A stretch of DNA of 64,000 bases from an uncultured Prevotellaceae bacterium (GCA_900320845.1 ONTS01000004.1:22033-86032), one strand, 5' to 3'. Numbered from the stretch's first letter, positions 25,277 through 34,836 are shown. Program-made: numbers and translations. Notes: a model not told the origin generated them from the letters alone.

Positions 25277-27505
25277 ATGGCTAAAGCAAAAAAAGGCAAA
25301 AAAAGAATGACCGTACAAAGGATGGAGGAAGCCATCGAACAGCTCTTCATCCAAAACCCCGGAATGGTGTTTACCCTCAGGGATGTGGCACGACAGATAC
25401 ACATCAACACACACCCCGCTAAACTACAGGCCCACGCCATCATGGACGATATGGCATGGGACGACTTCTTGCAGAAGAAGAGCAACAACTCCTACACGCT
25501 CAACCAGAAAGGACAGGTTCAGGAGGGGATATTCCGCAGAAAAGCCAACGGAAAAAACTCCTTCCTGCCAGACGGACAGCAGCAGCCCATCTTCGTCAGT
25601 GAACGAAACTCATGCTTCGCTCTCGATGGAGACAGAGTAAGGGCATCACTCATGGCAAGACGCAAAAACCATATCAAAGAAGCAGTGGTAATAAAGATTC
25701 TGCAAAGAGCTAAAGACGCCTTTGTAGGAACACTGCACGTCGAACAGGACTTTGCCTTCCTCTCCACACAAAGCGACACCTACGCACACGATATCATCAT
25801 ACCTCCAAGAAAACTCAAAGGAGGAAAAACCGGCGACAAAGCCCTGGTAAAAGTCACGCAATGGCCCTCCGAGACCATTAAAAATATGGTGGGAGAAGTG
25901 GTCGACATCTTAGGAAAAACAGGTGAGAACACTGCCGAAATGCACGCCATACTTGCCAAGTATAACCTTCCCTACCGTTTCCCTAAAGAGGTGGAACAAG
26001 CCGCTGAGAACATTCCTAACCAGATAACACAGCAAGACATAGCCGAAAGGGAAGACTTTAGAGACGCTGTCACATTCACCATCGACCCCAAAGATGCCAA
26101 AGACTTCGATGATGCGCTCTCCGTAACACCCCTGCCAGACAAAGAGCAGAACAACAAAAACACCACGCTATATCAGGTTGGAGTACATATTGCAGACGTG
26201 TCACACTATGTCAAGCCCAACAGTATCATCGACAAAGAAGCACAAAGACGAGCAACAAGCATATACCTCGTCGACCGCACCATACCAATGCTCCCCGAAA
26301 AACTGTCCAACAACCTCTGCTCACTACGTCCTGACGAGGAAAAACTCTGCTATAGCGTCATATTCGTCATGGACAAAGAAGCGAACATTTACGATTGGCA
26401 CCTGGCTCATACCATCATACGCAGCAACCGACGCTTCACCTACGAAGAGGTGCAGGACATTCTCGAGCAGAACGGTGTCGTCAACGGAACAGGAAAGCCT
26501 GCCACAGCTATAAAACCGCAAGGAGAATACGCCACCGAGCTCATAATCCTCGACACCATGGCAAAGGCCCTGCGCCGTCTGCGTTTCAGAAACGGAGCAG
26601 TGAAGTTCGAAAGAGAAGAACTCCACTTCGACATCGACGACAAAGGCAAACCCATCAGCTGCTACTTCAAGCAGTCGAAAGACGCCAACAAGCTTATCGA
26701 AGAGTTCATGCTGCTCGCCAACCGCACTGTAGCCGAAAGCATAGGCAAACCCAAAGATTGCGACAAAGGGCAGAGACGCATCAAAGCCAAGACGCTACCC
26801 TACCGCATACACGACAAGCCAGACCCCGAAAAGCTCGAGACACTACGTCAGTTCATACGACGCTTCGGATACAAGATAAAGACAGGAGGCTCAAAACAAG
26901 CCATCTCGAAGAGCCTGAACAACCTCATGGACGAGTGCCACGACCGTCCAGAGCAGCGACTCATCGAAACGGTTGCCCTGCGATCAATGATGAAAGCCAA
27001 ATACAGCGTCTACAACATCGGACACTACGGACTCGCCTTCGACTACTACACACACTTCACATCGCCCATACGTCGCTATCCTGACACCATGGTTCACCGC
27101 TTGCTCACGCAGTATCAGAACGGAGAACCCTCAGCCAATGCCGAACAGTACGAAGAACTCTGCGAACATGCAAGCGACATGGAACAGATTGCTGCCAATG
27201 CAGAAAGAGAAAGCATAAAATATAAGATGGTGGAGTTTATGGCTGACAAGATAGGCAACATCTACGAGGCACACATCAGCGGCATACAGCCCTACGGCAT
27301 ATATTGCGAAATTGACGAAAACCACTGTGAAGGCATGGTGTCGATGGGAGAACTGAAAGACGACTACTATGAGTTTGACGAGAAAAACTACTGCCTCGTC
27401 GGTCGTCGACACCACCACCGCTATCAGCTTGGAGACACCATCAGAATACAAGTCGCCGCAGCAAACATCGAAAAACGGCAACTCGACTTTGTACTCGCAG
27501 ACTAA
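25277..27505 (+). CDS. rnr: Ribonuclease R
   Basis: RNase R is a 3'-5' exoribonuclease of the RNB family that degrades structured RNA. From the ATG at 25277 the protein has about 742 residues. It has a basic N-terminus (MAKAKKGKKRM), a winged-helix-like segment, cold-shock domains, the RNB domain with DPKDAKDFDDALSV (metal-binding Asp residues) and DRTIPMLPEKLSNNLCSL, then RRYPDTMVHRLL. A C-terminal S1 domain (GNIYEAHISGIQPYGIYCE) follows. The upstream frame to 25199 overlaps the korAB terminator and is not part of the gene. Confidence 0.95.
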   Translation: MAKAKKGKKRMTVQRMEEAIEQLFIQNPGMVFTLRDVARQIHINTHPAKLQAHAIMDDMAWDDFLQKKSNNSYTLNQKGQVQEGIFRRKANGKNSFLPDGQQQPIFVSERNSCFALDGDRVRASLMARRKNHIKEAVVIKILQRAKDAFVGTLHVEQDFAFLSTQSDTYAHDIIIPPRKLKGGKTGDKALVKVTQWPSETIKNMVGEVVDILGKTGENTAEMHAILAKYNLPYRFPKEVEQAAENIPNQITQQDIAEREDFRDAVTFTIDPKDAKDFDDALSVTPLPDKEQNNKNTTLYQVGVHIADVSHYVKPNSIIDKEAQRRATSIYLVDRTIPMLPEKLSNNLCSLRPDEEKLCYSVIFVMDKEANIYDWHLAHTIIRSNRRFTYEEVQDILEQNGVVNGTGKPATAIKPQGEYATELIILDTMAKALRRLRFRNGAVKFEREELHFDIDDKGKPISCYFKQSKDANKLIEEFMLLANRTVAESIGKPKDCDKGQRRIKAKTLPYRIHDKPDPEKLETLRQFIRRFGYKIKTGGSKQAISKSLNNLMDECHDRPEQRLIETVALRSMMKAKYSVYNIGHYGLAFDYYTHFTSPIRRYPDTMVHRLLTQYQNGEPSANAEQYEELCEHASDMEQIAANAERESIKYKMVEFMADKIGNIYEAHISGIQPYGIYCEIDENHCEGMVSMGELKDDYYEFDEKNYCLVGRRHHHRYQLGDTIRIQVAAANIEKRQLDFVLAD

Positions 27506-27570
27506 AAAAATCATAACTCAAAACAAAAAACTAAAAACTGCTTTGTAAGCAAAGCATCGTTCCCGTTAGT

Positions 27571-28158
27571 ATGCCTCTCCTCCAAATAGACAACGTGCTT
27601 GTCACGACCGAAATACTTACCGCCTACTTCTGTTGCAATCTAGAAGTGTGCAAAGGCATCTGTTGTGTTGAAGGCGATGCCGGAGCACCTGTCACACAAG
27701 CCGAAGCGGACAACATCAAGAATGCCCTGCCAGAAATGCACGACAAGCTCACTCCTGCCGCACAACAGGTAATACAAAAACAAGGCGTGGCATATATCGA
27801 TCAAGAAGGAGACCTCGTCACATCCATAGTCAACGGCAAAGACTGCGTGTTCACATGCCATGAAGGCGGATGCTGCCTATGCACCATAGAGAAATACGCA
27901 CAACAACTCAAGAAACCCATCAGCTGCGCACTCTATCCTATAAGAGAAGTGCAACTCAACAACGGAACCGTAGGACTGCAGTACCATCAATGGAATATAT
28001 GCAGAGAAGCGGTAGAATGCGGTAAGAAGAACAACATCCGCCTCTACCAGTTCCTGCGCAACCCACTCATAAGACGTTTCTCCGAGTCGTGGTACCAACA
28101 ATTGTCCACCGCCGCAGAAGAGTACAACAAACAGGAAGAACAAAGAACTAAAAACTGA
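27571..28158 (+). CDS. DUF3109 family Cys-rich protein
   Basis: This 195-residue soluble protein has many Cys, including CCNLEVCKGICC near the N-terminus and CVFTCHEGGCCLCTIEKYA in the middle, followed by PISCALYPIR. The pattern resembles metal- or Fe-S-binding YkgJ-like proteins, and the overall sequence fits DUF3109 as I know it. Its biochemical role is not established. It sits between rnr and two secreted hydrolase genes on the same strand; only 7 bp separate it from the next gene. Confidence 0.85.
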   Translation: MPLLQIDNVLVTTEILTAYFCCNLEVCKGICCVEGDAGAPVTQAEADNIKNALPEMHDKLTPAAQQVIQKQGVAYIDQEGDLVTSIVNGKDCVFTCHEGGCCLCTIEKYAQQLKKPISCALYPIREVQLNNGTVGLQYHQWNICREAVECGKKNNIRLYQFLRNPLIRRFSESWYQQLSTAAEEYNKQEEQRTKN

Positions 28159-28165
28159 AAAATAC

Positions 28166-29383
28166 ATGAAAAAAATTATTACATTCTTCACCTTGCTGCT
28201 CACACTTCAGCTAGCCTACCCCTGCACAACAGCCATTGTTAGCGGAAAGTACACCGTCGACGGACGTCCCCTCATGCTGAAAAACCGTGACCGTTCCGAC
28301 AGCGACAATGTGCTCGTGACAAGCAAAGAAGGCAAATATACCTACACCGCCGTCGTGCCATTGAGCGACAAAGCCAACCGCGCAGTCATGTACGGACAGA
28401 ACGAGGCTGGACTCGTCGTGATGAACTCCACATCCTATAATCTGGAACAGAAGACCGACAACCCGCTCAAGAAAGGCAACATCATGCGCTGGGCACTAGA
28501 ACGTTGCGCAACCGTCGACGACTTCGAAGCCATGATTGCCGAACTCAAGTATTTCGACTACGGAAGCAACTACGGAGTGATGGACGCACAAGGCCATGCA
28601 GCATACTTTGAGTGCGGACACTTGGGCTATAAAAAGTACGATGTCGACGATCCTGCTGTAGCACCGCACGGATATCTCGTCAGAAGCAATTTCGGTCACT
28701 CAGGCGACATCAAAGAAGGAAAAGGATTTGCCCGATACAACAAAGCCGTAGAGATACTGGAGCAGGCATACCAGCAGAAGAACATCAGCTGGCGCACGCT
28801 TATAAACATGACACGCTGCCTGCAACATGGAATGACAGGAGTAGACCTCTACGACCAAATGCCCGACAACGAAGCGTCAGAACTCATCGTCAACTTCATC
28901 GACTACATACCACGCTACAGCACCATGTCTGCCTACGTCGCACAAGGCGTCAAGCCTGGCGAAGACCCCTCGCTCACCATCGGTTGGACATGTATCGCAC
29001 TGCCACTCACCACCACCGTCATACCCATCTGGCACACAGCCTCCAACATTTTGCCCCAATGCATGCAGCGTAATGCCGAAGGACAGAGCACACTGGTCAA
29101 CTGGTCCAACATCCTGAAAAGCTACATCTGGCCCTGGCCATACGCTGATGGACAAAACTACATACAACTTTCACACCTCATCAACAAGCAGAACACCGGA
29201 CTGTTGCAGCAGACGCTCGAAATAGAGAAAGACATCGTAAAGCGCGCTGAAGAGCTGATGAAAAAGTTCCGCAGCAAGAACAAAATCGACGAGCAGAAAC
29301 TACAGCAATACTACCAGTGGACCGACAGCTATATAGCAAAGCACTATCCGCGACTCATTGAGAGCCACAACCTGCAGCCGTAG
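28166..29383 (+). CDS. Secreted Ntn-hydrolase, C45/C69-like (copy 1)
   Basis: This 405-residue protein has a signal peptide (MKKIITFFTLLLTLQLAYP) that ends directly before Cys20, so cleavage would expose CTTAIVSGK with a free N-terminal Cys. N-terminal nucleophile hydrolases of the C45/C69/choloylglycine hydrolase groups use exactly such a Cys. The conserved DGRPLMLKNRD supports this placement. It is likely an amidase or acyltransferase acting on linear amides outside the cytoplasm. The substrate is unknown. The next gene is a paralogue, with near-identical motif order. Confidence 0.82.
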   Translation: MKKIITFFTLLLTLQLAYPCTTAIVSGKYTVDGRPLMLKNRDRSDSDNVLVTSKEGKYTYTAVVPLSDKANRAVMYGQNEAGLVVMNSTSYNLEQKTDNPLKKGNIMRWALERCATVDDFEAMIAELKYFDYGSNYGVMDAQGHAAYFECGHLGYKKYDVDDPAVAPHGYLVRSNFGHSGDIKEGKGFARYNKAVEILEQAYQQKNISWRTLINMTRCLQHGMTGVDLYDQMPDNEASELIVNFIDYIPRYSTMSAYVAQGVKPGEDPSLTIGWTCIALPLTTTVIPIWHTASNILPQCMQRNAEGQSTLVNWSNILKSYIWPWPYADGQNYIQLSHLINKQNTGLLQQTLEIEKDIVKRAEELMKKFRSKNKIDEQKLQQYYQWTDSYIAKHYPRLIESHNLQP

Positions 29384-29437
29384 CCCGTCAACACACCTAC
29401 TAAAAGCTATCATACAACCATCACCACAACAAACATT

Positions 29438-30634
29438 ATGAAAAAGATTTCCATTCTGTTCATCCTCGCTTTTGCCGTACTACAGACTGCGTCTCCCTGC
29501 ACCTCCGTCATCGTGTCAGGCAAGATAACAAAAGACGGCCGTCCGCTGTTGTTCAAAAACAGAGACACACCACGCACCGACAATGCCGCACATCTCTTTC
29601 AGGGCGAACGCTATAAATATATAGGTATTACCGCCGCCATCGACAGAACACCTGTTGACGTATGGGGCGGACACAACGAAACAGGCTTTGCCATCATCAA
29701 CACAGCGGCATTCAACCTCAACGGCTGCGACGGAGAAGACTCCAACAAAGACGGTGAACTTATGAAGAGAGCACTCGAGATTTGCCGCACCATTGACGAC
29801 TTCCAGCATCTGCTCGACACCTTACCCAAACCCATGGACCTCAACTCCAACTTTGGTGTCATCGATGCGTTGGGCAACTGTGCATACTTCGAGACCAACA
29901 ATGAAGGCTACATCAAGTTCGACGTCAACGACCCTTCCGTAGCTCCCGACGGCTATCTCATACGCACCAACTACGGCACCACAGGCTGTCGGAGCATAGA
30001 CCGAGGAGTAGAGCGTTTCATGGCTGCCGAAGACTTTATGCTTGCCGCTCAGCAGGGCGACAATATCAATTGTCGTCATCTGCTCACACAGCTGCCACGC
30101 AACCTGAAGCACGGACTCACCAAGCAAAACCTGTTCGACATAATGCCGCAGAGCTATGACGAGCGTTGCATGGTACCTTTCCGCGACTTTGTCACACGTT
30201 GGACCTCTTCAGCCATCATACTGGTGCAAGGCGTCGCATCAGGCGAGTCGGCACAACACACCATCAGCTGGACCAACATAGGATGGCCCCCAGCCTCCGT
30301 GGCCATACCCCTGCTCATCACCCCTTCCAGCGCATGGCCGCAGATTGTTGGTGGCAGCGACGGAGCATCATGGCTCTGCAGACAGTCGTTGGAAGAGAAG
30401 CAGAAGGTGTTCAATGCTGGACGCGGATATGTAGAAGACTACATCGACCTGTCCAAACTCATCAACAAGCAGAAGACAGGCATCATGCAGCGCGTCATGA
30501 AAATAGAGCAGCAGGTGCTTGACGAGGGAGAGAATGTGCTGAAAAAAGTGCGTAAAGGCACCGATATCGACAAGGCATTAGACAGCTACTACCAGTGGGT
30601 AGACAACTATGTGAAAAAACAATTTCAACAATAA
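29438..30634 (+). CDS. Secreted Ntn-hydrolase, C45/C69-like (copy 2)
   Basis: This 398-residue protein is a paralogue of the preceding gene, probably from a tandem duplication. The signal peptide ends at SP-CTSVIVSGK, again presenting an N-terminal Cys, followed by DGRPLLFKNRD. Shared blocks along the length include GYLIRTNYG versus GYLVRSNFG and LSKLINKQKTG versus LSHLINKQNTG. The C-terminus keeps the YYQW motif. Divergence elsewhere is considerable, so the two may have different substrates. Both presumably act in the periplasm. Confidence 0.82.
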   Translation: MKKISILFILAFAVLQTASPCTSVIVSGKITKDGRPLLFKNRDTPRTDNAAHLFQGERYKYIGITAAIDRTPVDVWGGHNETGFAIINTAAFNLNGCDGEDSNKDGELMKRALEICRTIDDFQHLLDTLPKPMDLNSNFGVIDALGNCAYFETNNEGYIKFDVNDPSVAPDGYLIRTNYGTTGCRSIDRGVERFMAAEDFMLAAQQGDNINCRHLLTQLPRNLKHGLTKQNLFDIMPQSYDERCMVPFRDFVTRWTSSAIILVQGVASGESAQHTISWTNIGWPPASVAIPLLITPSSAWPQIVGGSDGASWLCRQSLEEKQKVFNAGRGYVEDYIDLSKLINKQKTGIMQRVMKIEQQVLDEGENVLKKVRKGTDIDKALDSYYQWVDNYVKKQFQQ

Positions 30635-30702
30635 TGTCAGACATAACTCCCAAAACTAAAAACTAATTTCTTTCATTTTATAAAAAGAATTAAAAAAAAC
30701 TT

Positions 30703-30710
30703 TATCTTTG
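30703..30710 (+). promoter_or_regulatory. Bacteroidota -7 box for the C92 lipoprotein gene
   Basis: TATCTTTG matches TAnnTTTG, with an AT-rich stretch upstream. It lies 27 bases before the ATG at 30738 and shows that the frame opening at 30708 is not the start. Confidence 0.65.
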
Positions 30711-30737
30711 CAGGGCAAAGCATCAGAACACGCATAT

Positions 30738-31412
30738 ATGCACCATCGTCAGCATTTTCTCCTATTGTTGTTATTGACTCTGCTCCTGCTATCATGCAAC
30801 ACAGACAATAAGAGCCAAAAACGCAAAGTGGTGGTCATCAATCACAATGCGACACTCCTGCCAAAGGGCGTTAAGATGCAAGAGGGAGATGTAGTGTTTA
30901 GGCTCGGTGGAGGAATCATGTCGTCGGCAGTCCTCGAAGCCGACCCCAAAGGAGGCTACTCCCACTGCGGCATCGTGGTCGACTCAGCAGGAACACTCAT
31001 GGTCGTACACGCTGTGCCAGGCGAACCCGAGTACGAAGGCGACCCCGACCGTGTGAAGATGGAGACACCTGAGAAGTTCTTCGCCAAGGAGAATGCCTTC
31101 AAGGGAGAGATAAAGCGGCCCATAGATGCTACTGTAGGACACAAGGCAGCCCGTGCAGCATTGCGAACATACCACAGAAACACACTCTTCGACCACGACT
31201 ACAACAACGAAGACACCACAAGAATGTACTGTACGGAGCTCGTCATACACGCATTCAAGATGGCAGGACACCCCATAGTGGGAGCACCACAACACCACTT
31301 CAACATACCGGCACTCGAAATAACATGCTGGATGCCATCAGACATCTACGACAGCAAGTTCTTCAAACCAGTAGCAAGATTCCCAAAGTATAAGAAAGTG
31401 AAACATTCATAA
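30738..31412 (+). CDS. YiiX/YaeF-like permuted papain-fold amidase (C92) lipoprotein
   Basis: This protein of about 224 residues starts with a lipoprotein signal (LLLLLLTLLLLSC, lipobox Cys). The mature part opens with LQEGD-type wording (KMQEGDVVFRLGGG) and has YSHCGIVV, with the catalytic His of permuted NlpC/P60 folds. The Cys follows in TRMYCTELVIHAF. That His-then-Cys order is the hallmark of the permuted C92 group. It probably hydrolyses an amide or ester at the cell envelope. The substrate is unknown. It follows the two Ntn-hydrolase genes but has its own promoter box. Confidence 0.85.
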   Translation: MHHRQHFLLLLLLTLLLLSCNTDNKSQKRKVVVINHNATLLPKGVKMQEGDVVFRLGGGIMSSAVLEADPKGGYSHCGIVVDSAGTLMVVHAVPGEPEYEGDPDRVKMETPEKFFAKENAFKGEIKRPIDATVGHKAARAALRTYHRNTLFDHDYNNEDTTRMYCTELVIHAFKMAGHPIVGAPQHHFNIPALEITCWMPSDIYDSKFFKPVARFPKYKKVKHS

Positions 31413-31465
31413 TCTAAAACTTTAATAAAATACTTATATCAATCCTTTTAAAAAACAACATTGCA

Positions 31466-31876
31466 ATGAAAAAGTTTTTCTCTTTCGCCATCGTAGCTAT
31501 TGCAGCTCTGGCAATCGTTAGTTGTGCAGACAACAAGAAAGCTCCTTCTCAGGTTGTAGAAGAGGCTTGCGCAGCGCTCAAAGAAGGTAACACCGACAAG
31601 TTTATGGAGTATGTTTACTTCGAAGGCGACAGCACAAAGGTTAATTCTGACAAGCAGAAGTACAAGAGTGCACTCGACAAGCAGCTCTCTCCAAACATGA
31701 ACGACTCTGTTAAGATCGAGAAGTTCGAGAAGTTAGGCGACGAAATGATTAACGAGGACAAGACCTCTGCTCAGGTGAAGATGAAGTTCACCATGACCAA
31801 TGGTAACACCAAGGAGCAAGAGTTCAAACTCGTGAAGGACAAGGAAGAAAACTGGAAGCTTGAGTCCGGCAAATAA
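31466..31876 (+). CDS. DUF4878-type lipoprotein
   Basis: This 136-residue lipoprotein has a signal peptide ending AIVSC (lipobox Cys at about residue 20). The mature domain resembles the NTF2-like DUF4878 fold: APSQVVEEACAALKEGNTDKFMEYV, then SAQVKMKFTMTNGNTKEQEFKLVKDKEENWKLES. Its function is not established. Its codons avoid the C/A-heavy bias of its upstream neighbours, which hints at higher expression. A terminator follows at 31901-31941. Confidence 0.85.
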   Translation: MKKFFSFAIVAIAALAIVSCADNKKAPSQVVEEACAALKEGNTDKFMEYVYFEGDSTKVNSDKQKYKSALDKQLSPNMNDSVKIEKFEKLGDEMINEDKTSAQVKMKFTMTNGNTKEQEFKLVKDKEENWKLESGK

Positions 31877-31900
31877 TTACTCCTTGCTAACCCATTATAC

Positions 31901-31941
31901 TCACCCTGTCGTATGCTGAATACGGCGGGGTGATGTTTTTT
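31901..31941 (+). terminator. Rho-independent terminator after the DUF4878 gene
   Basis: TCACCCTGTCGTAT (31901-31914) pairs with ATACGGCGGGGTGA (31920-31933) with two G-U positions, followed by a T-run to 31941. Confidence 0.8.
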
Positions 31942-32210
31942 AGTATACCCATCGACTCATGCCCCACTGTTATTGCAGTCTCGTCAGCGGACAAAACAAT
32001 ACTGAAAGTTTCACCACTCTTGAACTATCGCAGACCAAAGTCGACGACTTTGGTCACCAATATCGTTGACTTTGCTCTGTGGTTGAGCAACATTTGTAGA
32101 CCGGTTGGACAATATCCCTACACCCGTTGAGCGCAGTCAGACATTGGTTATAGCCTCATAACAGCCGTAAAAGAAATGACGTCAGGTGGCAGTGGTGTGG
32201 AAATATTCGC
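31942..32210. other. Gene-free intergenic stretch holding repeat locus C
   Basis: The gap between the DUF4878 gene and asd contains the paired palindromic repeat at 32035-32075 and the asd promoter at its right end. A 66-codon open frame at 31930-32130 runs across the terminator and the repeat and is not considered a gene. Nothing else was recognised. Confidence 0.6.
32035..32075. repeat. 22-bp-period palindromic repeat, locus C (two units)
   Basis: Unit 1 is CCAAAGTCGACGACTTTGG (32035-32053), a perfect palindrome apart from its central base. Unit 2 is CCAATATCGTTGACTTTGC (32057-32075). They are separated by TCA. Confidence 0.8.
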
Positions 32211-32218
32211 TATCTTTG
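32211..32218 (+). promoter_or_regulatory. Bacteroidota -7 box for asd
   Basis: TATCTTTG matches TAnnTTTG and lies 33 bases before the asd ATG. Confidence 0.65.
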
Positions 32219-32251
32219 TAGCGATTATTTACGAATTTTGAACGAATTGAT

Positions 32252-33256
32252 ATGAACATATCCATAGTAGGTGCCAGTGGTGCCGTGGGACAAGAGTTAC
32301 TTAGCGTGCTTCAGGAGCGTGATTTCCCTGTCAGTCGTTTACGTTTGTTCGGTTCCTCGCGCAGCGCAGGAAACAGTTACACTTTTCGTGGTTCCCCGAT
32401 AGAGGTGGAGGAGCTTGTGCATGGCGATTTGTTTGCCGACACCCACATCGTGTTCACCTCTGCCGGTGCGTCAGTGAGCCGTGAATATGTCGCCGACATC
32501 ACAAGGTACGGAGCTGTGATGATTGACAACTCGAGCGCCTTCCGCATGGACGACGATGTGCCCCTTGTAGTTCCCGAGTGCAACGCTGCCGATGCCCTGC
32601 AGTGTCCGCGAGGCATCATCGCCAACCCCAACTGCACTACCATCATGTTGGTTACCGTCTTGCAGGCTGTTGAGGCGCTGTCCCACATTCGAAAGATACA
32701 TGTCGCTACCTATCAGAGTGCAAGCGGTGCCGGTGCTACTGCCATGCATGAGGTGGAACAGCAGTATGCCGACCTCGTCCAGGGGTGTCCTGTCACGGTA
32801 GAGCGTTTCCCCCATCAGCTGGCATACAACGTCATCCCGCAGGTGGACGTCTTCACCGAAAACGACTATACCAAGGAGGAGATGAAGATGTTCAACGAGA
32901 CGCGTAAGATACTGCACAGCGATGTACGTCTGTCGGCTACTTGCGTGCGTGTCAGCACCTTGCGCAGCCACAGCGAGGCGGTATGGTTTGAGACCGAGGA
33001 GCCTTTGAGTGTCGATGCTGTACGTGCCGCCATAGCCAATGCACCCGGTTGCACCCTCGTTGACGACCCGAGTCAAGGCCTGTACCCCATGCCGTTGAAC
33101 TCTATGGGCAAGGACGATATCTTCGTAGGTCGTGTGCGTCGCGATATTGCCGACGAACGAGGCATGAGTCTGTGGCTCACCGGTGACCAGATACGCAAGG
33201 GCGCAGCGCTCAACGCAGTGCAGATAGCCGAATATGTGCTAAAGTATTTAGATTAA
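32252..33256 (+). CDS. asd: Aspartate-semialdehyde dehydrogenase
   Basis: Asd reduces aspartyl phosphate to aspartate semialdehyde with NADPH, the branch point to lysine/diaminopimelate, threonine and methionine. The 334 residues carry the nucleotide-binding VGASGAVGQELL, the catalytic Cys in NPNCTTIMLV (about residue 127), YQSASGAG, and the substrate-binding SHSEAVWFETE. The length is normal. It is the first gene of a run on the + strand that continues with the VTC-domain gene after 39 bp. Confidence 0.96.
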   Translation: MNISIVGASGAVGQELLSVLQERDFPVSRLRLFGSSRSAGNSYTFRGSPIEVEELVHGDLFADTHIVFTSAGASVSREYVADITRYGAVMIDNSSAFRMDDDVPLVVPECNAADALQCPRGIIANPNCTTIMLVTVLQAVEALSHIRKIHVATYQSASGAGATAMHEVEQQYADLVQGCPVTVERFPHQLAYNVIPQVDVFTENDYTKEEMKMFNETRKILHSDVRLSATCVRVSTLRSHSEAVWFETEEPLSVDAVRAAIANAPGCTLVDDPSQGLYPMPLNSMGKDDIFVGRVRRDIADERGMSLWLTGDQIRKGAALNAVQIAEYVLKYLD

Positions 33257-33295
33257 AGTGTAAAGGTCTGAGGCCGGGTTAACGGTAAAAGATGG

Positions 33296-34138
33296 GTGTC
33301 GGATATGCCAACGCAGATGTGGAACATATTGTCTGAGATGCCTGCAATAGGGCTTGACGAGATGAGCGGTATTCGTTTGTTGCGTCGCATCGACACGAAG
33401 TTCGTGACGACGGTCGACAAGCTGGCTGCTTTTCTGACTGCTGCAGCACCCTACTATTATGTACAGGAGCTGAATGGAAGCCGTCTGGCAGACTACCACA
33501 CCCTATACTTCGACACACCGGACTGCCGCATGTATAGCAAGCATCAACTTGGCCATGCCAACCGTGAAAAACTGCGGATACGTTCCTACATGGACAGTGG
33601 TATAAGTTTTCTGGAGGTGAAGCGTAAAGACAACCACGGATGCACGCACAAGAGCCGTATGGCTCTCGAAGGTTTCGCTGCCGACGACCCCATTGCCGAG
33701 CAGTTTTTCTTGGATGATGCTGACGTGAGGCGTTGTTGTCATCCGTTCCTATCGGCGCATCTTAGTTATGATGTGTCGGCGTTGCGAAGCCAGTTGTCGA
33801 ATCGTTTTCAGCGTGTGACAATGGTCAATCACGCCAAGACCGAGCGTCTGACGATAGACACCGACCTGCACTTTCGTCACACCCGCTCCGGGGCTGCATC
33901 TGTCCTTCCTCATGTAGCGGTACTGGAGGTGAAGCGTGCCGGGCATAGCCCTTCGCCAGCCTTGAAGCTGCTCAGAGAGCTGCGCATCTTTCCGCACGGA
34001 ATGAGCAAATACTGCATCGGTATGGCGTTGCTAAGCGACGAGGTGCGTGTCAACCGCATGAAACCCAAGCTCCACAGTGTACTGAAAATGACACAGAGCA
34101 TGGACAGACAAACCGATGACGACAATGCCAAGGGATGA
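33296..34138 (+). CDS. VTC-domain (polyphosphate polymerase-like) protein
   Basis: This 280-residue protein belongs to the VTC/CYTH-like tunnel-fold group related to the catalytic domain of yeast Vtc4. Basic and acidic residues lining the tunnel are visible in RLLRRIDTKFV, YHTLYFDTPDCRMY, KLRIRSYMDSG, FLEVKRKDNHG and VAVLEVKRAG. The polymerase activity is known for the yeast protein; for bacterial homologues it is inferred. It has no signal peptide. The start is uncertain: GTG at 33296 or ATG at 33305. It is followed by DUF4956 after 32 bp, a pairing I recognise from other bacteria. Confidence 0.87.
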   Translation: MSDMPTQMWNILSEMPAIGLDEMSGIRLLRRIDTKFVTTVDKLAAFLTAAAPYYYVQELNGSRLADYHTLYFDTPDCRMYSKHQLGHANREKLRIRSYMDSGISFLEVKRKDNHGCTHKSRMALEGFAADDPIAEQFFLDDADVRRCCHPFLSAHLSYDVSALRSQLSNRFQRVTMVNHAKTERLTIDTDLHFRHTRSGAASVLPHVAVLEVKRAGHSPSPALKLLRELRIFPHGMSKYCIGMALLSDEVRVNRMKPKLHSVLKMTQSMDRQTDDDNAKG

Positions 34139-34170
34139 CAGCCTGAGTAATATATAGTTAGATAGAGCCT

Positions 34171-34836
34171 ATGTTTGAATTTTCCTTGCAAGAAGAGTTT
34201 TTGATGATGCTGTTGCGTTTTGCAGTGTGCATGTTGTTTAATTGGATAATCGTCGACCGTCTGTACTATTGTAAGAGCCATCGCCGTGACTTCTATTTCA
34301 CGTTCATGCTCATGTCGATAGCCATCTTTTTCCTCGTGTTTTTCATGATCTTTGTGCTCGACGACCTGAAGGGCAAGACCGGAATAGGTGTTGGTATCGG
34401 TTTGTTTGGTATCTTTTCCATCATGCGCTACCGTACCGAGACGATGCCTGTACGCGAGTTGACCTATCTCTTTGTCGTCATTGCCCTTGCCGTCGTCAAT
34501 GCCCTGGCTACCAACATCCCGTTGTTGGAGACTGTCTTCACCAATATCGTCATCCTGTGTGCTGTGTGGCTGTGCGAGTTTATGCTCAAGAGTCCACCGA
34601 GCAAACTCATACAGTATGACCGTATAGAGTTGACCGTTCCCGAGCGTCGCGAAGAGCTGTATGCCGACCTCAAAGACCGCCTGGGATTGGATGTTGTCAG
34701 TGTAGAGGTGGGCAGTGTCGACCTGCTACGAGATATGACTATACTGAAGGTGTACTACCGCAGTGAAAAGACGGTGGCAGACACGTCGATCAATTATAAG
34801 TTGAAACTGAAAGACGAAGACCTCACGCAATTGTAA
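34171..34836 (+). CDS. DUF4956 membrane protein
   Basis: This 221-residue protein has about four membrane segments in its first 135 residues and a soluble C-terminal domain of about 85 residues with alternating beta/alpha character (IELTVPERREELYADLKDRLGLDV). The loop GIGVGIGLFGIFSIMRYRTETMPVRE is typical of DUF4956. The soluble domain could contact the VTC-domain protein encoded immediately upstream. Its function is not established. Confidence 0.87.
   Translation: MFEFSLQEEFLMMLLRFAVCMLFNWIIVDRLYYCKSHRRDFYFTFMLMSIAIFFLVFFMIFVLDDLKGKTGIGVGIGLFGIFSIMRYRTETMPVRELTYLFVVIALAVVNALATNIPLLETVFTNIVILCAVWLCEFMLKSPPSKLIQYDRIELTVPERREELYADLKDRLGLDVVSVEVGSVDLLRDMTILKVYYRSEKTVADTSINYKLKLKDEDLTQL

Noticed and set aside
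31930-32130. 66-codon open frame between the DUF4878 gene and asd
   Set aside because: It begins inside the terminator hairpin and crosses the palindromic repeat, with no promoter of its own and no protein-like features.
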